Positions 14,109 through 25,064 of a DNA stretch of 64,000 bases are shown in pieces. The notes beneath the pieces were generated by a model that was not told the origin of the DNA, did no database searches, and worked only from the letters and a program-made list of their open reading frames with translations. Each line of letters starts with the position of its first letter. Positions within the stretch are counted from its first letter, which is position 1. The translations under genes were made by a program, and so were the position numbers. This stretch comes from Ectocarpus siliculosus (Eukaryota > Sar > Phaeophyceae > Ectocarpales > Ectocarpaceae). The stretch spans positions 3,144,700 through 3,208,699 of the forward strand of contig FN649739.1 in NCBI GenBank assembly GCA_000310025.1, written 5' to 3'.

Positions 14109-16327
14109 TGTTGTAGCAGCCAACGCGGGCTATTTTGTGAAGCTGGTAGTATTTGTAGCTGCTGCTGCTGCTGCTGCAGCTGCTGCTTTTGTAGCAGCCA
14201 ATGCGGTTCGGTAAGGCTGCATAGGCCTAGTGAGAGAGAGCTGAAAGTGTGGCGATGTCAGAGGCCTGACCAACGCCCCGATTGTTTGTGAAACCGAGTC
14301 AAGACGCACTGGAATTGCTTGCAGCAGCGGGAGCAGCGGCGGTGGCGTAGTGGCAAGGGCAACTACCTGTAGCAACCCTGACGACGCCAACAACAACAAC
14401 CTCCCCATCCTCTCCTTCCCATTGCCTGTTTTCGCTCAGTCTCTTGATGAACGCCTTGATGAACGATCCCCCGCCCCCAACAGAGCACGGCGAGCTCGCA
14501 TCAGTAGCCGAGCCCCATCCTCTGCGTGTCTCCGTAAAAGTGCAAAGACGCGCCTCCCGTTTCCCCGCTCATCGGCTGGTTGCTTCCCTCCATTTTTTGT
14601 TCTCGGCAACTGTCTCGTTTCGATCAGAGCGGCCGTGGATCGGACGATCGATGAGGGAGCGCAGTCTATCGTATTGGATCTGCGGCACAACCCGGGAGGC
14701 TTTTTCCCGGGGGGGATAGACGTTGCCAGGTACGGAAGCTAGCTCACGGTAGCCCTGCTGCCCCATGTATTGACGTCTCTACCTGGGCGAGCACACAACT
14801 AGGGGTTGTGGATCGTGCGAAGTGTGTGTGTGCTATCGTCACATATTGTTGTTGTTGCTATGATTTTGCTGTCGTTGTGGTCGTCGTCGTGGCTGTTGCT
14901 GTGGGTGTTGTTGCTACCGCTTTCGTTGCTGTGTTTTTTGTTGCCGTACGAACGATCCTCTGGGTTGAAATTCTTGTTGATGTCGCCAGGAGGGACAGCT
15001 TGTAGCCGCCGTAAAGTGCTCGTTGATTGATAGGACTGGATACGAAACTCTAGCCGTCGACGCGCTTGCAGTGAACGGTTGTCGCTGCCCCTGAATCACA
15101 CCAAAGCGTGTCGGCGGTAGTTGCTCTCGAAGTCTACTTGTTCGAGCCACGAGTCTTCGCCGGTGTTGGTTTTCCCCCGCAGTGCAATACTCCGGAGTAT
15201 AATGATATATCTCCCCGCAGTGCAAAAGTACATCTCCCCTCAGCACAAGAACCTGCATCCCCGCAAGACAAGGTTATGTCTCCCGGCAGAAGAAGGGTAT
15301 ATCCCCCCGCAACACAAGGATGTATACTGTATCCCCGCAGTACAAGGATGCGGGTGTGCTCCTGGCGGTGGATCATTCTTTGTTTTTTGTTCTGTTTGGT
15401 GCTACTCGAACGCGTTTCACTCTTCGTTGTTTTGGCATGCCACGCACGCGAGCAGGCTCTTCCTGTCGTCGGACGAGACCATCGTCTCCGTGGTAGACCG
15501 CAACGGCATCTCCGACACCTACGGCGCCATCGCCACGGGAAAGTTCTCGAAGATTCCTCTGGTGAGAGTCGGCGAAGGCTTAAAGTGCAGGCTTAGTAAA
15601 GGGCACAGAATGGTTGTTGTTGTTGTTGTCTGCGTAGACGTCGGTAACTGCTGCAGGCATGATGGAAAGCGTTACCTCGTCGATCGCCAATAGGTTTTGC
15701 TCGGGTCTCAGTTATCTCCACGAAAATGTGCTTGGTTGGGCACTTGTGAGGTGAAATCCGTCTGCCTTTCGAGCCACGGAAAAAGGTCAAATCAGATATA
15801 GAAGTTGATCTTATCAGCCAAGAACAATTCCTCGAGTAGCAAAGCTTTTTCGTCGTATCAGCCCTAGAATGATGTTGTATCAGCCATATAAGTTTGTCGT
15901 ATGGGCCAAGAACAGCTCCTCGACTGCTTGCGTTACATTTTTATTGATGCTGCTCCGTGTAAGGAAAATTACGGTGGCTCGCCGCACTACCCAGCTCTCT
16001 GTTGGTGTGCACGGGCGCGTGCCCAATAATTCTTCGTCCGAGGATGTCTAATTTTCATGAATTTTTTTGGGGGCGACGGAAACGCGCAAGTTGGCGACGC
16101 TCGCCGATTGGCTGATGGTAAGAACGCATTCACGATGCGGACTGATGTCTATCACTATCTTGGATGGCGTTTCTCCTCGTGCAGGTTCTGGTTGTTGACG
16201 AGAAGACCGCTAGCGCGTCCGAGATTTTGTCTGCGGCTCTCAAGGACAACGGCAGGGCGAAGCTCGCCGGCCACAAGACCTTCGGGAAAGCTAAGGTTTT
16301 GTTTGTTCTTGTCATCGTTGCTGTTGT

Positions 16328-16359
<32 letters not shown>

Positions 16360-17555
16360 TTGTCGTTGCTGTTTTTTCTATTGCTGTTGTTATTATTGTC
16401 GTTTTGGATAAGAACGCAGGCACGTATGCACGCGCCCGTAGATCTTGTGCCATCCATTTACTTCTACATACGTACATGTGCTTTGCGCGGAGACGGTGGT
16501 GCAACGTGCTCCCCGCCTTTTTGCCTAACAACAAGCCTGAGGTGTCCATTCGCCGTCATGGATGCAGAATGGGGTCTAGTGGAATTCGACTCTGGATACG
16601 GGTTTACAAGACCGTTTTATTTTGTCTTGTGCGCTGATGTCTGTTCTTCCTCATCACGGTTCGCCGTGCTAACGGTTAAGGTTGGTTGGCCCGTCACTTG
16701 ATTCGTTCGGCTTCTTTCTCATTCATGCACACCGATGTGGTCGGTTTGCCGGTGGGTGGCACCGCGGCGGCGGCTGCTGCTGCTGCAATCATTCCTGCGC
16801 AATCTTGGAGCAGGTGCAGACCCTGAACCAGATCTTCGACGGCAGCGGCGTGGCTGTCACCATCAGCCTCTACAAGACTCCTTCGGTAAGCGGTTGTTGT
16901 TGTTGTTGTTGCTGTTGTTGTGGTGGTTGTTGTTGCTACTGTTGTTGCTCTTGTTGTCCCCGAAACTGTGCACAAACACCCTGGGCTTGCCGAAAGCTTG
17001 GGCATGAGAACCCGGGAGCTTGAAGACATGAGTGATTCGGAGTACGTCAGTGGTTATTTTGCAATAATGGTGTCTCGCAGCAGCGGAGCAGACCGAGCCA
17101 AATCATAATTGGTTGGCAATTCGAAGGCTTGCATTCCTGGTGCGTGCAACAAGGAGGGCGAGGGTGTATTTTGCCGGACACGAGGTCGGACGGCAGCGGC
17201 ATGGTCGCCGCCATCGATGAATCCTATCCCTCGCCCCTTGCACAGCACTGTTCTCAACTGTGGGCAACTCTGACCTCCTGTTGACGTACGTGAGGTCGTG
17301 GGTGATGCTGGGCAACTCCCATATCATGCAATATATTCTAACAATTCCCCCCGTCCCTTTCGCATTCTGGCTATCCCGCCCTTGAGTCAAGTTCACCGCC
17401 TAACCTCTGCTCTGCTCGGTGTTTCCCTATGTGATTGTTGAAAAAACGCGCAGGGTATTGATATCAACGGGAAGGGTATTCCGGTGGACTACCCCAGCGA
17501 GTGCCCCTACCCCGGGGATGCTTTGGCTTGCGTCCCCCCAAATGCTTTGCGCTGA
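7053..17555 (+). CDS. ctpA: C-terminal processing protease, thylakoid lumen (CtpA / D1 protease), 11 exons, 501 aa
   Basis: Exons: 7053-7457, 8350-8439, 11798-11905, 12159-12344, 13047-13172, 13931-14028, 14628-14729, 15456-15561, 16185-16295, 16814-16885, 17454-17555; all phases agree. The family is the S41 serine protease that trims the C-terminus of precursor D1 in photosystem II. Visible parts: N-terminal helical region (VVNDVWRVVNAAYVDPTF), PDZ domain around residues 205-300 (VVGGSPAEKAGVLTGDVL), core strands (GAQSIVLDLRHNPGGFFPGG) and the catalytic segment. TASASEI carries the serine, here Ser417, and TFGK carries Lys442; the 25-residue spacing equals that of E. coli Tsp. The usual GKG is GKAK here. 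Residues 1-135 are targeting sequence: hydrophobic start (CLALLLGRAVVLEGFFPAPS, with Phe after the likely cleavage site), a Ser/Arg/His-rich stretch, then a second hydrophobic segment (MATLLCAAALF), consistent with import through a complex plastid into the lumen. Confidence 0.93.
8147..8202. repeat. CT-rich microsatellite in ctpA intron 1
   Basis: Nearly pure CT dinucleotides with a few CTGT interruptions, about 150 bp before the exon 2 acceptor. It may act as part of a distant polypyrimidine tract; no coding content. Confidence 0.8.
9150..9995 (+). repeat. Four tandem copies of a ~228-bp repeat, arranged as two ~457-bp dimers
   Basis: Related monomers carry the marker GACA(T/C)TGC or GACACTG followed by a GCTACT motif and AGCTGCAG. 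Markers start at about 9195, 9424, 9651 and 9881, a spacing of 227-230 bp. Copies 1 and 3 are more alike (CACCGGTGGTAG / GCGCCGGTGACAG, then ATGAGCGGAAAAA), as are copies 2 and 4 (GTCAAGCAATG / ATCAAGCAATG, then CCCAAAAGTCAG), so the higher-order unit is about 457 bp. The array lies inside ctpA intron 2 (8440-11797). Confidence 0.8.
12924..12992. repeat. GA dinucleotide microsatellite in ctpA intron 4
   Basis: About 34 uninterrupted GA units, followed by a short GACA run, directly upstream of exon 5 (13047). Open frames across it on both strands (RERERE, SLSLSL) are repeat artefacts. Confidence 0.9.
15172..15352 (+). repeat. Minisatellite of ~24-30 bp units resembling 3' splice sites
   Basis: Seven or so degenerate units, each with a pyrimidine/C run ending in GCAG, TCAG or a close variant (for example TATCTCCCCGCAG, CATCTCCCCTCAG, TATCCCCGCAG), followed by about 12 purine-rich bases such as TACAAGGATG. 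It sits in ctpA intron 7, just upstream of the true exon 8 acceptor at 15455. Confidence 0.75.
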
Positions 17556-20273
17556 TGGGGGTTTCCTGTGAAGATCGCTACTACAACGCTCTCGCTCTTC
17601 AACACGGATGGCACGGTTTCGAGCAGTTTCAAACTGTTTCACGAGATCGAAAAAGTTGACGGTCATCTGTTTTGTTTTCGTTCGGAAGAAAACTGAGATT
17701 GATTGGTGTGATAGTCACGCGGTTGCGCACCGGGAGACTTGGGGCATGCCTCCAGCCCCTTGATGGCATCGTCTGCTCTCCGTGGTCACCACACGGCATG
17801 CCCCGGTTTCCCGGTGGAGAGCGAAGAGTCTTGTTTTGGTCGTGATCTTCGCTCTCATGGAGATGTAACCGTTGGAAAAGGCAGTGAGTAGCCATTGTTT
17901 CCAGTACTCTTTCGAGAGTCTTGGGCTGAAGACGGAGAACAAACAGCAGGTAGGTGTGGTTGTTAAAAAGGTGTCGTGCATATTCCAGATATGCAGTGCG
18001 CCGCCATCGTCCTATTTGTAAAAAGGTATAAGCTTGGGAAGGTTTCACCCCTGGGACTTCGAGTGGGCGAAAGTGATGGTCCTGCTACGAGAATGTGTGC
18101 ATGAGCGATTGTTCGTCGTTGATGCTTTCGTCTTTGATATGGCACGGCGTAGAGCTAATAGCGTAACAGAAATTAGGGTTCCTGGGTAACTAGTACACCC
18201 AGGACAACACGCGCGACGTGCATGCAAGATTGCCAAGTGGTGCATGCATCACAATTTATAAAGTTAGACTACAGTAGTACTGTTACGGAAACGGAGCCTC
18301 GGTTCTCCGCACTAGACTATCTAATCAATTTGCAAGAACATGCGAGGGCGATGAGAAAATTCTTGTCCGCAGGAGGACAACAAGAGACACTTATTTGTAG
18401 ATTGTTGTTGGCGGTTGTTGTGTGCGGATAGTCGCGCTCGGCACAATACTGTAGCACGAAATCCTGCCAGTGTGATCTTGATTCCGGGATGTGACCTTTT
18501 CTCCAGGAGGTTATTGTTACCAAACAACTGTGTGGGCGGGGCGCGTGTGTGTACTTTTTACACGTGTCAGTTTCGAAAAGCCCAAGAGCGGAGAAAATCA
18601 GGTAGAACCACGTGTTGTCTCGCCACACAATGACCCAAGTGTTGAAGACGGAAATCGCCAGGGCTCTTGGGAAGGATGCTGCGCGAAGGCTGAGCATATT
18701 TCGGGTTTCGCGTTTGTATCCCACAACAGACACCCCACACGAACGAAAGGAACACTACGTGCAACCGACCGTTTTACTTCGCGTGGTCGGTGGAAAAGCT
18801 TTTCTACCCGTCTCTACCCGCAAAACATGACGCTGCCTGCTCTCGAGTCACTTCCTGTCCGTCCTTCCGTGGTTATTTTGTCAGGAGTGCGATGCAGTTG
18901 TGACGAGATCGCAGCGGTTGGTGCCAGATATTTCCGGTAAATTTCTTGGCGGTGGGCCTTTGGTAGAGAGGCGTACATAAGTTAGAAGCGTAAGTATGTA
19001 CTTCAGCAATGCACCTGTTGCGCAGGGCGCCGTGTATATAATGTAGGCAGAGAGAAGGCGATGCCTACACGCGGACCGTGCCACAGATACATAAATCAAA
19101 ATGGGGAGTAGCGGCTCGAAGCGTTGTCCGACGCACACACAGTCTGGGCGGTGCGGCCAAAAAGGATCCACGCCCACACATTGGGCGTTCGTGATCGACA
19201 TTGGTTGTCTTGACACAACTTGTCCCCGCCAGCTTCTGGCCAGAAACGAATCGATCGATTCTCCACAAATTTCGAGTTGGATAGTGTGCCCGGTCGGGCG
19301 AATCCACGGCCCAAGTCAAGCCTGTCTGTCAACAGAGGCGTCCACACACTTTGGGTGTGTGCGTACGGTGCCGCCACACAGGCTAAGCGACAGCCCGCTA
19401 CATTACCGGTGGAAATCTCCTTCGTCAACGTTACCTGGTTTCCACCTTCCCAAGCTCTAGCTTGGCACAGCAAAACATGTCTCCTCCTACAGAAGCAACA
19501 GCATCTGGCATTCTTTGCGGCACCCATCCCGGTCTCCGCTGCTGCGCTTTCAAAATCCGCAACACAGCAAAAAAGGTATGCCCTCCAGGGAAGGGTCTCA
19601 AATACACCTGGGCGAGACCGGTTCTTGCAAGACCTAGGCCTCTAACTATTAGACTAAAGCGCTACACTAACGTACCACTGAGAAAGGTCTCACAAGGATC
19701 TACGCCAAAATGGCGAGCTCCTGACACAGAGCAACTAGCTCTCTCATCACATAAGCTTCCTCTTTACCACTATATGCGGTATGCTCCACGCCTTCCTACT
19801 GTAACGAGAATCAGACCTCGTAGAACACATACAAAACAGGTCTGTTGTTTGACGGATATCGATCGCAAGCTCATGAGAACAAGCTTCCGTCACTGGGGGC
19901 GAATAGACATGCCAACAGATAATGCGTACAAGGAGTATCATATTCCCTACGACCGCCGCATGTATAAGTCATCCCCCTTCGTTTACGAACGTCGGTTTCT
20001 CGACCGCCGTTCAGCACAGTCGGTCATCGGCCTTGCGAACACCAAACAAGCAGAAAAAAAATGTTTCTACTACAACACTTGCCGCCATTCACAGCTGTGT
20101 CTTCCCAAGAGAAAGCGCCGAACACAGTCATGACACAAACGGCAGACACACTAGCGTCTCCAAGAATTACAGTTGCAAGGCGAAAACACCGAAAAAAATG
20201 GTACGCAGTGTACTCGCAGTCGAACCCGAGGCCACTAGGTAACCGTCCCCGGGGTGGAGAATAACGCCTCGCT
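17556..20273. other. Convergent intergenic region between ctpA and the syntaxin gene
   Basis: About 2.7 kb between two converging stop codons. It must hold both 3' untranslated regions. A 223-codon plus-strand open frame at 19462-20133 has no motif that I recognise, no splice context, and a length that chance could give in 64 kb, so I do not call it a gene. Nothing else is supported here. Confidence 0.5.
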
Positions 20274-23200
20274 CTAGTTCGAGTGTTTCCACACGAGAAG
20301 ACCCAACATGATGATGATGAGGACAACGAGAATGCCGATGCACTTGAGCGGTAGCGCCGACTTCTGGTGTTCTTCGGCTCTTTGCAGCTGCGAGACCCCC
20401 TCGCGAGTGTGTTCCACCACCTGACGACCAAAAAAAAAATAACACAAGAGAATGAACAAACAAGAAAGAGAAATATCTCGGACGGTAGTCTTTCTGTGAG
20501 ACTATGTATACTTTCAAGACATACAGCACGCAACGAAATAAAAAAAAAGGCACACGAGAGACGCGAAAGACGCAAACAGAAAACACATCCAGGAAACGGG
20601 TTCGGAGTAGTATAAAGATGCCGGTAGCGAAAGGAGGACCGACCGATCAACACAACAGCGGGGAGACAAACTCGCACTTCCTGGTGTGTCGGTTCTTTGA
20701 AAATGTAATTCTCGCCTAGCAGCACAAGCATCAAAAGCGACGGCGACAACAACGACAGCATCACCAGCAGAAGCACCACCAATACCAGCAGCAACATGAC
20801 CAAAAAAACAGCAGGAACAGCGCCAACACCACGTGCGCACCTACATGCAAGAACAGCGACATAAAAAAGAAACAACAACTGCAACAACAATCACAGCAGG
20901 AACAGTGCCAACACCACGTGCGCACCTGCATGCAAGAACAGCGACATCAAAAAACAACAGCACCAGCAGTAACAGCAGGAACAACGTCAGTACCTGGTGG
21001 AACTAAAAAGAAGCAAGAGCACCCCCACCTGTTCCATGTTGAAGTCAATCCGGTCGAGGATCGTGCCCTGGTCGATAACCAACACCGCCAGCTCCTTAAA
21101 GATCGTCGATAGGTCCTCAATACTTTTCACTGTAACGGCAACAAAAACAAACAAACAAAGATACACACGCCAACGAACATAAACAACCATTTTAGGATCC
21201 CACCCATCGTCGGCAGGTCCTCCATATCTTTCAACGCAAAACACAAACACCAGACACACAAACCACGATAATTTCAATCGATGCTGCATGTATGATAGAT
21301 CGCATAATCGTGAGCGTCCCTCTGCGCAAGCCGTTGACAGGCCGTGTTCGGCGCACCCCCTTGCCGAAAACATAAACGGCGAAAGACAAAGCAGCGTCAG
21401 AGAGACGAACAGCGCTGTCTGACCCACACCACGAACACAGCTCCGTAGAAAATATGTTGCGCCGCAACCCTACGTTTCGTTTCGCCTCTCGATGAACCGT
21501 AACCCATGACAACCAGGCAGACTTGCGGGTCATGCAGAACCTTGAGTGCCCAAAGAAACTTGGGTGAGCGGCTGGGTCGAACATCGAAACCAGAGGCACG
21601 ACAAAACTAAACCGTGACCTCGCCATCTGATTGCCCCCGTTCGAAAATTCTACAACACCTCTGGGGTGTCCCGAGTGTTGAATACGTGCTACAGTGGCGG
21701 GGCCTGATCAGCGGCGGTAGATATGTGCCCGTTCACCGGCACAATACCGACGCCGGCATTATTCATGACATATACAAGGGCAACGTAGTACAGGAGAGGA
21801 ATGGACATCCGTGTCCAGAGATTTGACCGGCGCTATGCCGGGCATCGTCACTATTATTCAAAGTACAGAACGACTCCATGACTCAGCCTATACTAGCCGA
21901 ACAAACCGGCAACATAGCGGGCACAGGCACTATTCAACCGGCACTAAATAGGACCCCCGACCTTGTTGGGAGAAACCAAGCCACATCAACCTCACCAATG
22001 TTGTTGATCTCGCCGTCTCGTTGCCCCACCAGCACCTCCGTGTCTTCCAGCACCGCCATCTGCTGCTCGTTGAACCCGGGGTCTAGCCGCCCCTTCGCGT
22101 GCTTGGAGGCGCGCTCCTCCTCTGCCAAGAAGTCAAACGCCCCGTCTCCCTGGTGCCAGCCACGAAAATATGGGTTGTATCGAAACCGTCAGGAGAAGCC
22201 AACATCGACGAAGGTGGGCACCACCTTGTACTAGGGTACGTCTTCCCGCTGCTGTGGTGCGTAACGGTTTTTCTCCAACTCACTGCAAAGACTTCTACAG
22301 CCTTCGACTGTGGTTATATCTCCAACGGGCAGTCTTTCTTTCAGTGATTGGATCGATTTCTTCTAGAACAATCTCCAACTGGCAGCTTTTCTTTCAGTGA
22401 TTGAATCAATTTCTCCTAGAACAATGTGAGGATTGCATGGCGTTTGTCATGGAACTGCGGAATAAAATAGTAGCATGGTCGGCCAATTTAGACAGCCCTA
22501 CAGCAGTAGGGTCAGGACGGAACGTGGTCGATGTTGCCGGCACAACGGCGGCTACTAGTCCGGGTGCAGCGGTACCACGAGATTTGATGGCCGCCATACA
22601 GGGCATGTCGCTACACCGGGACCACTACAGTAGGCCCACGCAAGCTACACGCACCTTGCGCGCAACCCCGAGATTTACCGTCTCCCAACTATACATACAG
22701 CCGTAATCAACATGTAACGGTCGGCAGCAATTTCTCCACGTGGGAAACGTGACACTAGCATAATCTGGTCATCAGCCTCACCCGCTGGTAGCATAAAATT
22801 GCCTTCAGCCAAGAAAAAACAAGTGGTTTTGCGGGGGGGGGGGGGGGAGGGGCCCCCTTGGCTTTTGCTCTTTTCCTCACCCTTTTTTTCCCCTTCAAAC
22901 CTCCAAAGTAATCCTTTTTGCTTTTTTCGAAACCTCCCCAAAAGGAATTGAATTTCCCCCCCCTGGCCCCCTTAAATTTTTTACCCCCCTTTCCACCCGA
23001 AGAACAAAAAAAAAGACCAAAACTAAAGAAACGAAAAAAAAAAAAACATAAATACATATTTTAAAAAAAAAATACCACTTTTTGAAAACATAAAAAACCC
23101 CCCCCTTTTTTCCAAAGGGTAAACATTAATTTGGAAAAGTTGAAAAACTTGCACACCAAAAAAAAAATTCATCCAATTTTTCTTTCTTTTTTCCCCGGAA

Positions 23201-25027
23201 AAACGAAAAAAAATCCAAATGAAACCCAACCCTCACCCCAAAAAACCTCCTCAAAAACAACCCCCCCCCCCAAAAAACTTTGAACAAAAATTTTTTTTTT
23301 CAAGCCCATATTAAATTTTCGGCTCTCCCCAAAAAAAAAATTTTTAAGCTCCCCCNNNNNNNNNNNNNNNNNNNNNNNNNNNNNNNNNNNNNNNNNNNNN
23401 NNNNNNNNNNNNNNNNNNNNNNNNNNNNNNNNNNNNNNNNNNNNNNNNNNNNNNNGGCTAATTTGGTTTTCCCCCCCCCCCCGGGGGAGCAATAAATTCC
23501 CTTTCACCCAAAAAAAACCAGGGGTTTTGGGGGGGGGGGGGGGGGGAGGCGCCCTCTGGGCTTGTGCTCTTCTCGTCACCTTCTTTTGCGCCTGCAACCG
23601 TCGAAGGTAGTCCTTCTGGCTTGTTCGGAACCCTCCCGAGAGGGATTGGAGTTTCCGCGCCGTGGCCCTCTGAATGTTGTTACGCACCTGTCGACCGGAT
23701 GAGCAGACAAAAAGCGAGAGCTAAGGAACGGAAAAAAAAAAATACATATATACATATGTGAAAAAAAAACTACCACTTTATGATAGCATAAAACACGCCG
23801 CTCTTTCTTCATAGGGGTATACGTGACTGTGGACAGGTGCAAAAACTGGCACACCAGAAGATGATTGCATCCAATTTCTCTTGCTTTCTTCCCGGGACAA
23901 CGGAAAGACAATCAGATGGAATCCTAGCCGTCACCGCAGAACGCGTCGTCAACACCAGCCCCGCCGCCGAAACAACTTGGAGCAAAACTTCGTCTTTGCA
24001 GGCCTATATTAACTTTCGGGCTCTCGCGTAGAACAAATGTTTCAGGCTCCCCATGACAAGAAAATCGCAATTTAGCCCCCCCAAGACCAAATACTCCTTT
24101 TCAGCTTCTTGAGACCCAACACTTTCAGGTTCCGTGAGGCAAACATCGATCTTACCGTCGCCTCCGCCGGCGTTAGCCCCGCCGATTCCCCCATGAGGTG
24201 CTTGAGTTGTCTCTCTGCCCGACGGAAAAGCGCGGTAACCTAGGTAGGACGGATGCGAAAAAAGAAAAATGGAAACCTTGATTGACATTATACACACTAA
24301 CAAACACATGCCGCCATTTCATTGGTCAGTCGGTTAGCGCGGTCGATGCTAACTACAACACACACAAACTACACATGGCAGGCATGCCGAGAATGACAAA
24401 AACCCGTCTATTGCACATACTGTACCTCTCGTGTGGCATCTTCTACGTCCCTCTCCCTCTCCGCCTCGCTCTCGTCGAACGTCACCATCAGCCTCTTCGT
24501 GTGAAGAGCCGAAAGCTCCCTCACTGATTCGTTGTGTTAGCGGACATGCCGCCGCCGAAGCAGCAGCGTGGGTCGACAGGTAGACGAGGGGGAGGCACCG
24601 TCGTAGCTCAGAGTTGAGAGTTTTCATCTGTAAGAATTTCATTGCTGCTGCCAACGTTATGAAATCCAAGAGAGAAGAAGGCGATTATCTCACACCGATA
24701 TCCCTCTAATGTCTTCGTTGTTCGCACACATGGAGCCACAGTTGGTTGGGCGCCCTCGACGAGGTTTGGACAGCATTCCATATTTTCCCAGATGTTTGTT
24801 TTGAGGATATCCTTCCTATCGTAGCTTTCCCCAGTCTCTCCGTCTGCCCGCGGCGTGTGATACCGCGCAAGATTGCACGTGGGTCAGTCGTGTCGTGTGT
24901 GCTACCTACCTATAATCTGGCCCATCTCCCTCTCTTCACCCACCCCCTCTCTTTCTCCCTCTCTCTCTTCTCTCTTCCCCCCCAATCCCTAGCGCTTGAG
25001 CTGGATCAGGCGCACATCCATGAATCG

Positions 25028-25064
<37 letters not shown>

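Noticed and set aside
22850-22960. Second, diverged copy of the syntaxin exon
   Set aside because: Errors are all homopolymer expansions and A/C/G/T collapses, and the copy ends at the N gap, so it is low-quality duplicate sequence.
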